From contig CAYYYP010000010.1 of NCBI GenBank assembly GCA_964475985.1, positions 1-64,000 of the forward strand: DNA of 64,000 nucleotides, in the 5' to 3' direction. Source of the stretch: CAYYYP01 sp964475985 (lineage in GTDB: Bacteria; Bdellovibrionota; UBA1018; CAYHWW01). Shown one piece after another: positions 52,832-62,739 of this stretch. The first letter of the stretch is position 1. Each line of letters opens with the position of its first letter. Under the pieces are notes generated by a model. It ran no database searches, was not told the origin of the DNA, and worked only from the letters and a program-made list of their open reading frames with translations. The position numbers and the translations under genes are program-made.

Positions 52832-54886
52832 CTAAAGAAACTGTACGCAGTCAGGTACATTTTTGCGATTCACTTCCCGCAATGCCAGGTTTGGTTTCAC
52901 CATATCGTCATAAACCCCTTGAGTTGCATGCAGCGCCATGGCGGTCAAAATACTTTCACGGTATTTTGTTTGTACAAACAAACTGTGATCAACGTCATGA
53001 TCTACGGGAGCGCCATTGTTTTCAACATGAACTCCACTCGGCGTTACGACTAACGACTGGGTCAAATTCAAAACCGCATGGGAAGTCGGCGCCTGATCTC
53101 TACGTGGAGAAACCACGTTTCCTCCCGCTCCCATGGTTTGTTTCCCCACCAAGACGCCCATTCCATTTTCACGAACGGTGTGAGCGAACATGTCGGCCGC
53201 GGAAGCGCACATCTCATCAACTAGGACTACGAGACGGAATGGTTTTGTAGCTTGGTCGATTTTGGGATTCGGCAAAAGTTGGCCGGGCAATAGTCTTTCG
53301 ATTTCGATCGCGTCGGTAATGCGTTCACCACGAGCCCTGGCCATTTTCATTGCGTCATAAATTTGCCTTGCGTAGGCTCGTTCAGAGTCATTTCCAGTTC
53401 CATCGCCAAACTCCATGGCTCTCGACATATCCCGGTACCAAGTTTCCATGACTCCAAATTTTAGTTTCTGACCCGCGAGTTTTTCGCCGGACAGCAACTG
53501 AGCAAGTTTATAGAGTAATGATAACGATCCGCCGCCGTTATGCATGGTATCCAAAACTAGGTCCTGCACACCTTCACTTTGAAACGTTGAAAGGGTTGCT
53601 TCAAATTCTGCTAAAACTTGGGCCTCCTGTGCTTCTGGACTAAAAGTATCGATGCGGATGTAACCAATTTTTTTCTGGGCTCCGGTGCGTGCGCCAGCTT
53701 GATCAACCTCAGGAATTTCTTTGATCCAGGCGGGAAAAGTTTTCGCTGCGGCTACGGTGCGGGCGTTGCCTGGCACGTAACGTTCTTCCTTCAGCCGCTG
53801 CATCGGTGTCTTTTGTTTTTCATCTTCTCCTTCGCCTTCCCCGCTACCGTCCGTTGCGACGATTTCTAAACGGGTGGGCTCGGAAGGAACGGCAAAGGCG
53901 CCAAGCCATTTTAGGTATTTTCTAAGATGGGATGCAATCGGCGTACTACGAATTCCTTCCGCATCAAATACGGCTTTGTTCATAACAAAGATCTTATTGA
54001 ATTGGTCACGCACCCGCACCAGCAAAGGGGTTTCATTGGTACGTTGCCGATTCTGAACTACGACTTCCGTTACAGGTTGATCTTTTGCTTTTTGAAGATC
54101 CGCTTGGGCACGCTCCTGGAGCAGTCGGAAATCAGAAATGTCTAACTGGGTCCAACGTAAGGTCCTACGAAAGACATCGTTTCCGCGCTTAATAGTTAAA
54201 ACCACATCCGCCACGGGTTCAATGCCGTTACGAGTACTGTCGCGAACTACTACTGCTGGCATATGCATTGTTAAGTTTGAAAGATCATTTCCTAAATCAC
54301 GAAATTTAAAAAGTTTTTGCCGAGCATATTCCGCAATGGGCATACCATCAACTTCAGTGACTTGATCGCCCGGCATGATTTGAAAACCCGTACTCTGGTA
54401 GGACGAAGGAAAAATGTCGGTTACGAGCAAATTATCGCCCATCCGTTCACCGGAGAATCCGAGGAAGGAAATAGTGTTCAGGCCACGGACGTCGTTAGAC
54501 CTAGGCAACGAAACCGACATGTGGGCATCTTGGAATTCAGAAATAAATTCCCTTAGGATATCGTAAAATTCTTGGTTTGACCGTGCAGCCCGTGCCCGCG
54601 CCGTATAGGTTGCTTGTAGCTCAGCAAGCCATGCTGCACCCGAAGGCTTACCTCTAAGTTCCGCTTTGTAGTCAAGTGGAGCGTACTGACGGCCGATGAT
54701 TTGGACAAAGTAGTTGATGTCCCCTATGCGCTCTTCTTCCGACATTTCAAATGAGGGAAGTGGGTCGCCGCCCTGACGACAACCGGGCAGGACCGCTACC
54801 GCCATGAGAGCTAAAAGCCCAAATAATGCGGAAAATTTCGAGATCTTTAGCCTAGAAAGACATAGCAATAGATGAAAATGAAACAC
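52832..54886 (-). CDS. S41-family serine protease lipoprotein with PDZ domain
   Basis: A 684-residue predicted lipoprotein: LLALMAVAVLPGC is a good lipobox. A PDZ-like region lies near 150-230 (GFQIMPGDQVTEVDGMPIAEYA). The S41 protease core includes DLVLDTMHNGGGSLSLLYKLA and VLVDEMCASAADMFAHTV (candidate nucleophile Ser562), then VGKQTMGAGGNV with a possible catalytic Lys. Several inserts enlarge it beyond ordinary CtpA-type proteases. It starts at GTG 54886, supported by GGGGGAGG six bases before it. Possibly involved in cell-envelope processing. Confidence 0.85.
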   Translation of the reverse strand: MFHFHLLLCLSRLKISKFSALFGLLALMAVAVLPGCRQGGDPLPSFEMSEEERIGDINYFVQIIGRQYAPLDYKAELRGKPSGAAWLAELQATYTARARAARSNQEFYDILREFISEFQDAHMSVSLPRSNDVRGLNTISFLGFSGERMGDNLLVTDIFPSSYQSTGFQIMPGDQVTEVDGMPIAEYARQKLFKFRDLGNDLSNLTMHMPAVVVRDSTRNGIEPVADVVLTIKRGNDVFRRTLRWTQLDISDFRLLQERAQADLQKAKDQPVTEVVVQNRQRTNETPLLVRVRDQFNKIFVMNKAVFDAEGIRSTPIASHLRKYLKWLGAFAVPSEPTRLEIVATDGSGEGEGEDEKQKTPMQRLKEERYVPGNARTVAAAKTFPAWIKEIPEVDQAGARTGAQKKIGYIRIDTFSPEAQEAQVLAEFEATLSTFQSEGVQDLVLDTMHNGGGSLSLLYKLAQLLSGEKLAGQKLKFGVMETWYRDMSRAMEFGDGTGNDSERAYARQIYDAMKMARARGERITDAIEIERLLPGQLLPNPKIDQATKPFRLVVLVDEMCASAADMFAHTVRENGMGVLVGKQTMGAGGNVVSPRRDQAPTSHAVLNLTQSLVVTPSGVHVENNGAPVDHDVDHSLFVQTKYRESILTAMALHATQGVYDDMVKPNLALREVNRKNVPDCVQFL

Positions 54887-55034
54887 GTAGAACCTCCCCC
54901 AGGAACTTTTTTGGGTTACTGAAGTGAGATGCTGGCGTCAACCCTTCCACGGAATTTCTTGCAATTAAGGATTATTCTGTGTTGATATGCGGAAGTCGTT
55001 TTGGTGAAACTTTTTACCTTAACAACAACGGACT

Positions 55035-55111
<77 letters not shown>

Positions 55112-55393
55112 TTTTTCTTTCAAGGTTTTTTACTTAATCACCCTAAACATCGAAAAACTAAAACCAATGGTGTTAGGGGTTTATCGATGTCGCTTCTGGA
55201 GAAGCGTCACTCTGGATCAGTAGCCGTAAGTGCGGTTAACTGAGTTTTGGCTGAGTGATGGCTGAGCGGGAGCGCGGTCTCTTTCCGGGTCAGCCATTAC
55301 GATCAATACTGCAAATTTCACCCACGCACTTGCAAGAGTGCCTCACTCATCGTTATGGTTTGTTCCGTTATTCAGTTTGGAAAGGTGATTTGT
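55112..55393. other. Gap between tRNA-Pro and the TIR-like gene
   Basis: 282 bases with no supported gene. Short repeats of TGGCTGAG occur around 55246-55265. A weak ribosome-binding site (AAAGGTGAT) belongs to the gene starting at 55394. I see no clear integrase remnant or att duplication here. Confidence 0.5.
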
Positions 55394-55783
55394 ATGGGTA
55401 AAAAGGCAGCTTTTATCAGTTTTGACTATGACCACGACGAGTTTTTACGGACTGCGATTGTAGGACAAGCTGACAATTCTGATTCACCGTTCAATATTAC
55501 GGATCGTTCGGTCAAAGAACATCTTCCTGGGGACTGGAAGGCCAAGGTTAAAGAACGAATACGCCGTGCTGATCTGGTGGTCGTCATTTGCGGCGAATAC
55601 ACGCATGTCGCAAAAGGCGTGGCTGTTGAAATACAGCTCGCCAGAGAAATCGGTAAACCATATTTTTTACTTCAAGGGTACAGCGACAAAAACTGTACTC
55701 GGCCTACTTCCGCTGACTCCAGGGATAAGATGTACAACTGGACGTGGCCCAATCTAAAAATATTGATCGAGGGTGGTCGATGA
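55394..55783 (+). CDS. TIR-like (MTH538/ThsB-type) protein
   Basis: A 129-residue single-domain protein. AAFISFDYDHDEFLRTAIVGQ is the start typical of the MTH538 TIR-like family (DUF1863), with VKERIRRADLVVVICGEYTHVAKGVAVEIQLAREIGKPYFLL matching the rest of the fold. Relatives include ThsB of the Thoeris antiphage system, which makes a signal from NAD+. It overlaps the next gene by four bases (ATGA), and AAAGGTGAT supports the ATG at 55394. Its role here is inferred from the family and the pairing. Confidence 0.78.
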   Translation: MGKKAAFISFDYDHDEFLRTAIVGQADNSDSPFNITDRSVKEHLPGDWKAKVKERIRRADLVVVICGEYTHVAKGVAVEIQLAREIGKPYFLLQGYSDKNCTRPTSADSRDKMYNWTWPNLKILIEGGR

Positions 55784-56307
55784 GCAACGCTCCTCAAGAC
55801 CTCAGCAAAATACTTTGGAACGATACTCCTGCACTCAATGGTTATCAATCCAACGACCAGTACCAGCAGCATATCTTAGAGCAGTACAAACTTTACGTTG
55901 AGATGGCTGATAAGGTCAGTGCTCGCCGCGATATTGCGAATGGATTTTTTCTCACGTTGAACGGCTTACTTCTTGGCGCATCCGGAGCCTTGATTGAAAA
56001 AGGTTACTCGCTCAATCCGAAATGGGCGCTAGCATTTCCTCTCTTTGTACTTTTACTTGGTTGTTTCTTTTGGTGGCAGCTCATTCTTGCTTACAAGCAA
56101 CTAAATGGAGCCAAGTTTCAAATTGTCGGCGAGCTTGAGATGCGACTCCCGGCAAGTCCCTATAGAAAGGCTGAATGGGATTGCCTCTTGAAGCAGGGCA
56201 GGGACCGTTCAGTCTATTGGCCTATCACACACCTTGAATCGAAAGTCCCTGGCATCTTCGCCGTGGGTTATTTGATAGCTGCGATCGCCTTGTGGTTTGC
56301 GTCCTGA
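55780..56307 (+). CDS. Small membrane protein (RipA-like), partner of TIR-like gene
   Basis: A 175-residue protein. The N-terminus is soluble and helical (HILEQYKLYVEMADKVSARRDIANGFFLTLNGLLLGASG), followed by two or three membrane helices (LAFPLFVLLLGCFFWWQLILAY; VPGIFAVGYLIAAIALWFAS near the C-terminus). It resembles RipA-family octameric membrane proteins and other small proteins paired with TIR-like genes. Coupled translation suggests one functional unit, possibly a sensor/signal maker plus a membrane effector. This is inference. Confidence 0.65.
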   Translation: MSNAPQDLSKILWNDTPALNGYQSNDQYQQHILEQYKLYVEMADKVSARRDIANGFFLTLNGLLLGASGALIEKGYSLNPKWALAFPLFVLLLGCFFWWQLILAYKQLNGAKFQIVGELEMRLPASPYRKAEWDCLLKQGRDRSVYWPITHLESKVPGIFAVGYLIAAIALWFAS

Positions 56308-56381
56308 TGACCGTTGAAGTTGAGAGGTAAGGGCGACCTCTCTGGGGGTTCTGTCGTGAATGGCGCTAAATATCGAACCAG

Positions 56382-56627
56382 CTAAGCCATGACTTCCGGG
56401 GCGCGATCGCGGCGGCGGGTAACTTCGGGTGCAAGTGTTTGGGCAAAAGGGCCTCTTTCGGTCTCTGTGATCAACACTTGGACTAGGTCGTTTACTTGCA
56501 GTGTTTCGAAAGCTGTTCCGTCAAATGCGGTTTTGGCGGAGAAGAAGACGTCTCCCACTTTTGGAACGTTGATAAAACCATAACCAAGTTCGGTGTTTAT
56601 CTTTGTGACTCGTCCAGAAACCTGCAT
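56382..56627 (-). CDS. Cold-shock-domain protein
   Basis: An 81-residue protein with a cold-shock RNA/DNA-binding domain: VTKINTELGYGFINVPKVGDVFFSAKT has the RNP1-like YGFIN and RNP2-like VFF patterns. The tail is basic (VTRRRDRAPEVMA). AAGGAGAAAAT before ATG 56627 decides the start; upstream in-frame codons to 56720 overlap the restriction gene end. The expected length is about 67-80 residues. Confidence 0.85.
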   Translation of the reverse strand: MQVSGRVTKINTELGYGFINVPKVGDVFFSAKTAFDGTAFETLQVNDLVQVLITETERGPFAQTLAPEVTRRRDRAPEVMA

Positions 56628-56691
56628 ATTTTCTCCTTCGAAACCTTTACCGTCAGTCACTGGCAGAAGCAATCCGCCTGCCAAAATTACT

Positions 56692-59550
56692 TCATGGGAC
56701 AATACAGTCATTCGATACATAGGGTGACGGCGACTTAACGCATCGCGGCAGACCGGGACCCTGAATCTCTTGCCCGGCGGCCTCGCTATCGGAAAGAGCC
56801 AAGTTCAGGGAAAGAAGTTCTGCAAGACAATCCCCCGACGACTTGAATCCGTAAGCAGAGCAAACGGCAGCATCGAGTCTTTCGTGAGCAGTGCGCACCG
56901 GATTAGCGCCAGGGAGGTCAAGGCTTCGATAGAGGTCGCGCAACGACCAATTGTTATCAGTCATGATTTTTCTACGAAGCTCGCGCAAAGACGTACCTGC
57001 GGCAGCCACGGCACGGACTTGTTTTTCCGATGGGCTCTGTGGCCAAGGAAATGTGTCCCAAATGGACTTTTCGTTATAACTAAAGTCTCCCTTCAATGTC
57101 GTGCACTTCTCTTTAAACCAACTCCAATGAAGGCCGGATGAAATGATACCGAACGAATAGTCATCTTCGAACAGAAAAACCTGCAATTTTGCGTTCGGGT
57201 GAATTCGTGCATCTACAAATTCGAAAATTTGTCGTTTTGTCGTGGCAGAACAAGCCACATACCGTCGTACTTCTTTGAGTCTAGAAATTAACTCCACTCG
57301 GGGCCAAGAGAGCAGCCACCAGCGGTTGAAGAAGTTTTGATGGTGTTTATTAACTCGAGCACGTGGGCTCTCATCAAGCAGAGATTTGTTACGCTTTTTT
57401 TCTTCGTCTGCTTTTCTCTTTCGTTCTGGGAACACCAGTTCCTGAATATGTTCGAACGCATCCTTGTATTTCATCGCCGCAGTGATGTCTCTAGCTCCAA
57501 AGTCGAGAACGTATCTTTTGGGTGTTCCGCGAAATGTTCCCACAAGCTCATCACCGGTAAGATATGGAAAAACGATTTCACCTAAAATCTCTCTCTTTTT
57601 CTTCAGGGATTCGAGCAGAACGGGAGTGAGTAAGAAACCCTCATGGCCATGTGTTTGTCCTTGGAAACAGGTCTTAGGCTCAAGATTCGCTTGAATGACC
57701 TTCGCCGCAGACACATCAGTTAGAGTCGAAAGTGTTGATGGAATAAATCCCAACTCGAAGACTTCCCACGGACTATCAACGTCATCTCCTCTTTGAAAGT
57801 AGAGACGCTTGTTCCCTTGGGAGGTACCCTTGATCCAATTTACGATCGAAACATGAACGACAGCATCTCCAGACCATACTTGAGTCGAGATAGCTTCCGT
57901 AATGGTGCCACCGTTGTTGACAACATAGTCCAGCCCACCCTCTCTAGAATAGTTCTGGCGAATTGTGTTTGTACCGACAAGCCCAGCACGCTGGCCGAAA
58001 TCCAACGATTGATGCGCCTTTCTGAACCAATAGACGCAATAATCAGCATTTCCTGAAACTTCTTTGAAGCCGGATCTTAACTTGTTCAAATAACCAAGCC
58101 CGAGGTCAGTCTGCATGCTTCGGCGGGATTGGAATGGTGGGTTTCCAATAATTGCGTCTGCCTTAGGCCATTTTGTGAATAGTGCGTCAGTTGACTGGAA
58201 GTTCTTGTCTAGATTGTCGAACGGCAAGACGTTATCAGCAATTCCGAATTCATCAGCCGACAGTTTCCGGCCAATACAAAGTGCGACCTTCGCGAGTTCA
58301 AGTCCAAACTCGTTCGTGTCGATGCCGTAGAAGTTCTTAGGTGAGATAAGCCCAAACCGCATCTGGCGCGGATCAAAATTCTTATCCATGAGCTCAAGAA
58401 TCTCGACCTCGAGCCTTCGTAGCTCACGGAACGCGATATAAAGAAAGTTCCCGCTGCCACATGCGGGGTCGAGGACTTTGAACTTTTGGATTTCGTCGAG
58501 AATCTTTCCGAGTTCTTTCTTGCCCTTGGCCCTTTCGATGCGCTCGCGGAATGGACGAACAATCGTGGGGTTTACGATCTTTTGGATGTCGAGCTCGCTT
58601 GTATAGTGGATGCCTTGCCCGTGACGCTTTTCGGAGTCCATGCTCCCCTCAAAGATCGAGCCGAAGACGGACGGCCGCACCTTGGACCAGTCTTGTTTTG
58701 ACGCCGTGGCGAGCAGGTCGAGTTCCTTGAAGTTCAGTTCGACCGGATTGACATCGCAAAACAAACCGCCGTTGAAATACGGAATGTATCTGTACTTATT
58801 TGGTTTGTCGGCCTCTTTCTCCCCAGCCATCGCTTTGAAGAGAGCGGTTAGCTCCTTCTGCGTGACGGTATCGGCGACGGCCTCTTTTAGGATTTTCTGG
58901 AGCGTGTACTTTGGGATAAGGTTTACGTCTTCAGAGAACAGCGCCACGACGAGCTGAAGCACAAATCGCTGTGCACGGTGTGGATCAATTTTTCGACGTT
59001 GAAGCGAAAGATAGATTTCGCCGATGATCTTCGCGGCCTCTTCGGTGACCTCAACGTTATTGTTCGTGAAGATCGGCTTTTCCGCCGTAGGAAAAAGAAA
59101 ACCGAGCCCTCCCCAATCTTTCGCTATGTTTTCGGTGCGCAGAGTGTGGACTGGATCATTGAGCTGAGTGTTGAGGTCATAAATCCAAAACTCATCGAAA
59201 TTACATAGCACCATGAACTGCGGGCGGTTTGGTACAAGATGCATCCAGTACTCTTCAGCTTGGCTGTAATGCTTCTTGAGATTAGTTCCACGTTCCTTGA
59301 GTTCGATGATGACCCGTGGTTTCCAAACGAGATCGGCGAAGCCGGTGTTGCCAGATTTTTTCTTGACCGGATTCTCACAAACCGCTCCGGCCTCTAGGAC
59401 GCCACCGTTGCCGAATGCCTGAAGCAACCGGTCGAAAAAAATCTGCCCTTGGGCGCGTTCCTTGCCGGTGATATTGGCATTAAACCAGACCAGGAAGTCT
59501 TCAAATCTCTTTTGACGCTGATCGTCTTGCGGTGGTTTTCCTCTTGCCAT
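56692..59550 (-). CDS. Single-chain restriction-modification enzyme (MmeI-like, type IIL/IIG)
   Basis: A 952-residue protein of the bifunctional MmeI type. The N-terminal nuclease has a PD-(D/E)xK core (FADLVWKPRVIIELKE; Asp73, Glu83, Lys85). A helical connector precedes an N6-adenine methyltransferase with DPACGSGNFL (near 361) and the catalytic NPPF (near 470). The C-terminal region (620-900) would be the DNA-recognition domain. One protein cuts and methylates, so no partner genes are needed. Length matches MmeI (about 919). It is followed upstream by the primase-helicase gene with a 118-bp gap. Confidence 0.88.
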   Translation of the reverse strand: MARGKPPQDDQRQKRFEDFLVWFNANITGKERAQGQIFFDRLLQAFGNGGVLEAGAVCENPVKKKSGNTGFADLVWKPRVIIELKERGTNLKKHYSQAEEYWMHLVPNRPQFMVLCNFDEFWIYDLNTQLNDPVHTLRTENIAKDWGGLGFLFPTAEKPIFTNNNVEVTEEAAKIIGEIYLSLQRRKIDPHRAQRFVLQLVVALFSEDVNLIPKYTLQKILKEAVADTVTQKELTALFKAMAGEKEADKPNKYRYIPYFNGGLFCDVNPVELNFKELDLLATASKQDWSKVRPSVFGSIFEGSMDSEKRHGQGIHYTSELDIQKIVNPTIVRPFRERIERAKGKKELGKILDEIQKFKVLDPACGSGNFLYIAFRELRRLEVEILELMDKNFDPRQMRFGLISPKNFYGIDTNEFGLELAKVALCIGRKLSADEFGIADNVLPFDNLDKNFQSTDALFTKWPKADAIIGNPPFQSRRSMQTDLGLGYLNKLRSGFKEVSGNADYCVYWFRKAHQSLDFGQRAGLVGTNTIRQNYSREGGLDYVVNNGGTITEAISTQVWSGDAVVHVSIVNWIKGTSQGNKRLYFQRGDDVDSPWEVFELGFIPSTLSTLTDVSAAKVIQANLEPKTCFQGQTHGHEGFLLTPVLLESLKKKREILGEIVFPYLTGDELVGTFRGTPKRYVLDFGARDITAAMKYKDAFEHIQELVFPERKRKADEEKKRNKSLLDESPRARVNKHHQNFFNRWWLLSWPRVELISRLKEVRRYVACSATTKRQIFEFVDARIHPNAKLQVFLFEDDYSFGIISSGLHWSWFKEKCTTLKGDFSYNEKSIWDTFPWPQSPSEKQVRAVAAAGTSLRELRRKIMTDNNWSLRDLYRSLDLPGANPVRTAHERLDAAVCSAYGFKSSGDCLAELLSLNLALSDSEAAGQEIQGPGLPRCVKSPSPYVSNDCIVP

Positions 59551-59668
59551 GCTTGTTCTCGAGTATGCAGCGAGAGGGGCGATACTTCAACGAACATGAC
59601 TAGATTTCTAAAGAGATTTTATTAAAAAATAAGATCGATTTTCGGACTACCGAGCAAATTGGAAGTGT

Positions 59669-62167
59669 TCAGTCGATCTTGGGTAGCAATGAAGCGGAGA
59701 AAAAGTCTGTCTGATTCTTGTGCATTCGATTTGCTCGTGAGCCGCTCTTGGCTTCGACCTGGTATTCCATCCTGCGATAGGCCAACAATCTTTTCTTAAA
59801 CATTGAAACCGTCAAGGCACTAGAAGCATCGAGATAGTCATAAATAACGACCCCAGTTTTTCCGGGGCTGGCCCGATGAAGTCGGCCAGCATATTGAATC
59901 ATCCGACCCTTGAAGGAAATCGGCATGGCAATTATCAGCGTGTCGAGCGCTGGGAAGTCAAACCCTTCGCCGATGAAGGAGCCGGTTGCAAGAATGTAAG
60001 GCCGAGCTTTGGCGCCGAGCGCTGTCTTAATCTGTTCAAGAGTGGCGGCCCGTGCCTTCTTCCCCATTCCACCGATCAGTACAAACCCTTTCGCGCCGAG
60101 ATCGGTGAGACGTTCATCGAAAACTTTTTGCAGCAGCGCCAAATGTTCTTTGCGCTCGGAAATAACCAACGGAAAGCGCCCACCCTCGATTGCGTCGCGA
60201 AGGTCGCTGGCAACAAGATCGAGGCGCGCCGGATCGGCAACCAGTTTTTCCCAAACTAGATGGATAGCTGGCTGTGGTCCCAGGTCATCCGGCATCTTGA
60301 ATGTTGTTTCGCGGACGATAACCCGCTTTGTCAGAGCGGGTCCATCCACATGCTTCATCTCGTAACGTGTCGGGCCGCACTGCATGTGGATGATCGCCTG
60401 GTGACCGTCTTTGCGGTAGGGTGTTGCGGTCAAGCCGACAACGTAACGCGCCGGGCTCTTCTGAAGCACTTTATCGAATGAGACGGCAGGAAGATGGTGA
60501 CACTCATCGATGATGATCTGGCCATAGGCCGCAAGCATTTCTTCGGCCTCAGTATCACCGAGCTTCGCTAATGACGGGAGCATGCCGACGTCAATTTTTC
60601 CGTTCGGCTTTTTTCGAGTGCCGCCAAAAGTTCCGATTTGTTTGGGCTCAATGCCGAGAAATTCTGAGATTCTTAGGCGCCACTGCTCCATGAGCGGTGT
60701 GCGATGAACAAGAATTAGCGTAGATGTTTTTCGTTTGGCAATCAGGGCGCAGCCCATTACCGTCTTTCCAGCGCCAGGAGGTGCGACGAGAACCCCGATA
60801 TCGTTTTGCGTGAGCGCGGCGACGGCTTTCTTTTGTTCAGCAGAAAGCTCTCCTTGGAATGTAGCCTTCAGTTTCGAGAAGGTTGGCCGAGCTTCGCGAA
60901 CGACCACCGAGCTGCCCGCCTTCTTTGCGATTTCAAGGCATGCGTCGAGTGACCCACGAGGCAAAACTAGCCTGTCTGGAAATATCTCGCCGCAGAAAAT
61001 GAAGCGCGGTGTATTCCACGTCGAAAACCGCAGACGCTCCTTGTTAAAGAACTCCGGATTCGCGAAGGTTGCCGTTCGTTTTAGGGCCGAGAGTATGGAG
61101 GAAGGCAGATCGAGAGTCTTAATCGAAAGGCGGCAACCCACTTCGACTTCGATTTGACCGGTGTGGCTTCCGTGAACAATCTTGTGACTTCCAGAGTCCA
61201 GGGCATTCTCGGCCGAAGCGACTGCCATGTCTTCGTACTGAACCAGCTGGAAGGAGTGATTCGAAAGCTCCCGGTTTAAAACGCTACGAACCTCGTCGAG
61301 GTTTAGCTTTCTTGCACTCGCCAATAGAGCCCATTGGTCGTCATGTGGAGAAAGGTCCTCTGTAAGAAAGATGCTATTGCCTGCATCGCGTGGAAATTTT
61401 TGAAGTGGGAGCGCGATTAGGTTTCCGAATCCCCCCTTCGGGAGAGTGTCCTGGTTTGGAAAGAATCGGTCGTAAGTGCTCAGACTCATGGTGTGGCGGA
61501 CGGCTTGAGCTCGCGCGACTATCACGGTGCCCAGCTGTCGCGCTATTCGTGCCTCGATTGGCTCTTGAAAGAATATCCATGTGTGGCCACCGTTTCCCGA
61601 GCGCGACCGCTCGATTTCAACCTGTATCCCAAGTTCGCGGGCGGCGGTCTTGTACGCCGAAGCGTCCTGGCGCCAGCCGTCACCGTCGAAGTCGGCAGCA
61701 AGGAAAGTACAAGTGTCATTCTCGAGAATTGCGTAGGTTCCGATAGTGAACTTCCCTTGGAGATGGTCTCGAACCGCCTGGGCATCAAGGTGTGGGAACG
61801 CTTGGCTCGGACATTCCGAGCATTTGGTTCTAGGTTTTTCGCAGACGCCAGAAACCCACTCATTTCGGCAGGCTGGAGAATAACCTTTCTTTCCTTTCGA
61901 TGAATTTTCCCAGAGCTTCGGAAAAACCGATTCGCGGGCTCGGAAAAGACTTAAGAAAAGGTCGACCTTTTCATCTGGGGTCTTCGGAGTGTTTGCTAAC
62001 GCTGGAAGGCCCATGACAGGCGGCAACTCTTCGACAGCACGTGCCGATGATTGGAGCATTGTGAGTTCGACGATAAGATGCTTTCTCTCGCCCTCAAGTG
62101 CGGAGAGTCGTGATTCAATTTCTCTAATTCGGAGATAGCGGTTATTTGAGGAGTCCACCGCACGCAC
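59669..62167 (-). CDS. TOTE-type primase-helicase protein
   Basis: An 832-residue protein. A short coiled coil at 15-45 precedes a Cys cluster (CRNEWVSGVCEKPRTKCSEC) and an archaeo-eukaryotic-primase domain (about 90-330): AADFDGDGW (Asp158 and nearby Asp residues), IERSRSGNGGHTWIFF and GNLIALPLQ. Residues 440-800 form an SF2 helicase with APPGAGKT (461), DECHH (552), VGLTATPYR and a QYAGRLHR motif VI. This is the layout described for TOTE conflict systems. It starts with GTG at 62167, 2 bp after the Bles03-like gene. It may act in defence against invading DNA. Confidence 0.83.
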   Translation of the reverse strand: MRAVDSSNNRYLRIREIESRLSALEGERKHLIVELTMLQSSARAVEELPPVMGLPALANTPKTPDEKVDLFLSLFRARESVFPKLWENSSKGKKGYSPACRNEWVSGVCEKPRTKCSECPSQAFPHLDAQAVRDHLQGKFTIGTYAILENDTCTFLAADFDGDGWRQDASAYKTAARELGIQVEIERSRSGNGGHTWIFFQEPIEARIARQLGTVIVARAQAVRHTMSLSTYDRFFPNQDTLPKGGFGNLIALPLQKFPRDAGNSIFLTEDLSPHDDQWALLASARKLNLDEVRSVLNRELSNHSFQLVQYEDMAVASAENALDSGSHKIVHGSHTGQIEVEVGCRLSIKTLDLPSSILSALKRTATFANPEFFNKERLRFSTWNTPRFIFCGEIFPDRLVLPRGSLDACLEIAKKAGSSVVVREARPTFSKLKATFQGELSAEQKKAVAALTQNDIGVLVAPPGAGKTVMGCALIAKRKTSTLILVHRTPLMEQWRLRISEFLGIEPKQIGTFGGTRKKPNGKIDVGMLPSLAKLGDTEAEEMLAAYGQIIIDECHHLPAVSFDKVLQKSPARYVVGLTATPYRKDGHQAIIHMQCGPTRYEMKHVDGPALTKRVIVRETTFKMPDDLGPQPAIHLVWEKLVADPARLDLVASDLRDAIEGGRFPLVISERKEHLALLQKVFDERLTDLGAKGFVLIGGMGKKARAATLEQIKTALGAKARPYILATGSFIGEGFDFPALDTLIIAMPISFKGRMIQYAGRLHRASPGKTGVVIYDYLDASSALTVSMFKKRLLAYRRMEYQVEAKSGSRANRMHKNQTDFFSASLLPKID

Positions 62168-62169
62168 CT

Positions 62170-62583
62170 TTACTCATAAAGCATCGACACCTTAGTGTCG
62201 CCTTGACTAGTGTATATTCCAGCTTGAGTAGCCGCATCCGTTTTGTAGGGGAGCTTTTTTGTAAATCCGAGCTCTCTGAGCCGCTGTCGAACTCGTCGAA
62301 CGTCATTGAGATCGGCGGCGTTAAATGTATAAACACAGATCAGCTTGACCCGTTGGTTGGCTGATAGAGGACTCTTCATGGCGGTTGCGACCTTTGCGGC
62401 TACGCCGAGCGTTCCTAAAATGGTCTCCGACCGGATGATTCGCCATGAAGCATCAATCCGTGTCGTTGGAATGAAAAGCAACCACTTACCGGGATTGTCC
62501 GACCATTGAGCGTTGGGCTTTTCGACATCGATCCAGTAGCGGTCTCGCGTCCGCGAGGGAATGGCGTTGCTCTCATCAAACAT
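62170..62583 (-). CDS. Bles03-like/DUF1917 small protein
   Basis: A 137-residue protein. WLLFIPTTRIDASWRIIRSETILGTLGVAAKVATAMKS and VKLICVYTFNAADLNDVRRVRQRLRELGF...LPYKTDAATQAGIYT match Bles03/DUF1917-type proteins, some of which are annotated as putative phosphothreonine-lyase domains. The function is unknown; the fold of the family resembles eIF4E. It sits two bases before the primase-helicase gene and is probably its accessory partner. Confidence 0.55.
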   Translation of the reverse strand: MFDESNAIPSRTRDRYWIDVEKPNAQWSDNPGKWLLFIPTTRIDASWRIIRSETILGTLGVAAKVATAMKSPLSANQRVKLICVYTFNAADLNDVRRVRQRLRELGFTKKLPYKTDAATQAGIYTSQGDTKVSMLYE

Positions 62584-62703
62584 AAGGAATACTTAACACA
62601 TTTGGCTGAATTCATCAGTATTCAGGCAAATGTGGCACTTTTGAAGGCCGTTCGCACTAGAGTGTTCGAGCCTAGTGGGTGCCTGCGTTTCGGTCCCTGG
62701 TCC

Positions 62704-62734
62704 GAACCTCCTCATCCTTGGGTGAAGGAGGTTC
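62704..62734 (+). promoter_or_regulatory. Hairpin burying the ribosome-binding site of a small ORF
   Basis: GAACCTCCT (62704-62712) pairs perfectly with AGGAGGTTC (62726-62734) around a 13-base loop. AGGAGG is the Shine-Dalgarno sequence of the ATG at 62740. A second possible stem, TTCGG (62689-62693) with CCGAA (62702-62706), shares bases with the first and could release it. Transcription through this site would thus give a controllable leader. Confidence 0.65.
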
Positions 62735-62739
62735 ATCCC

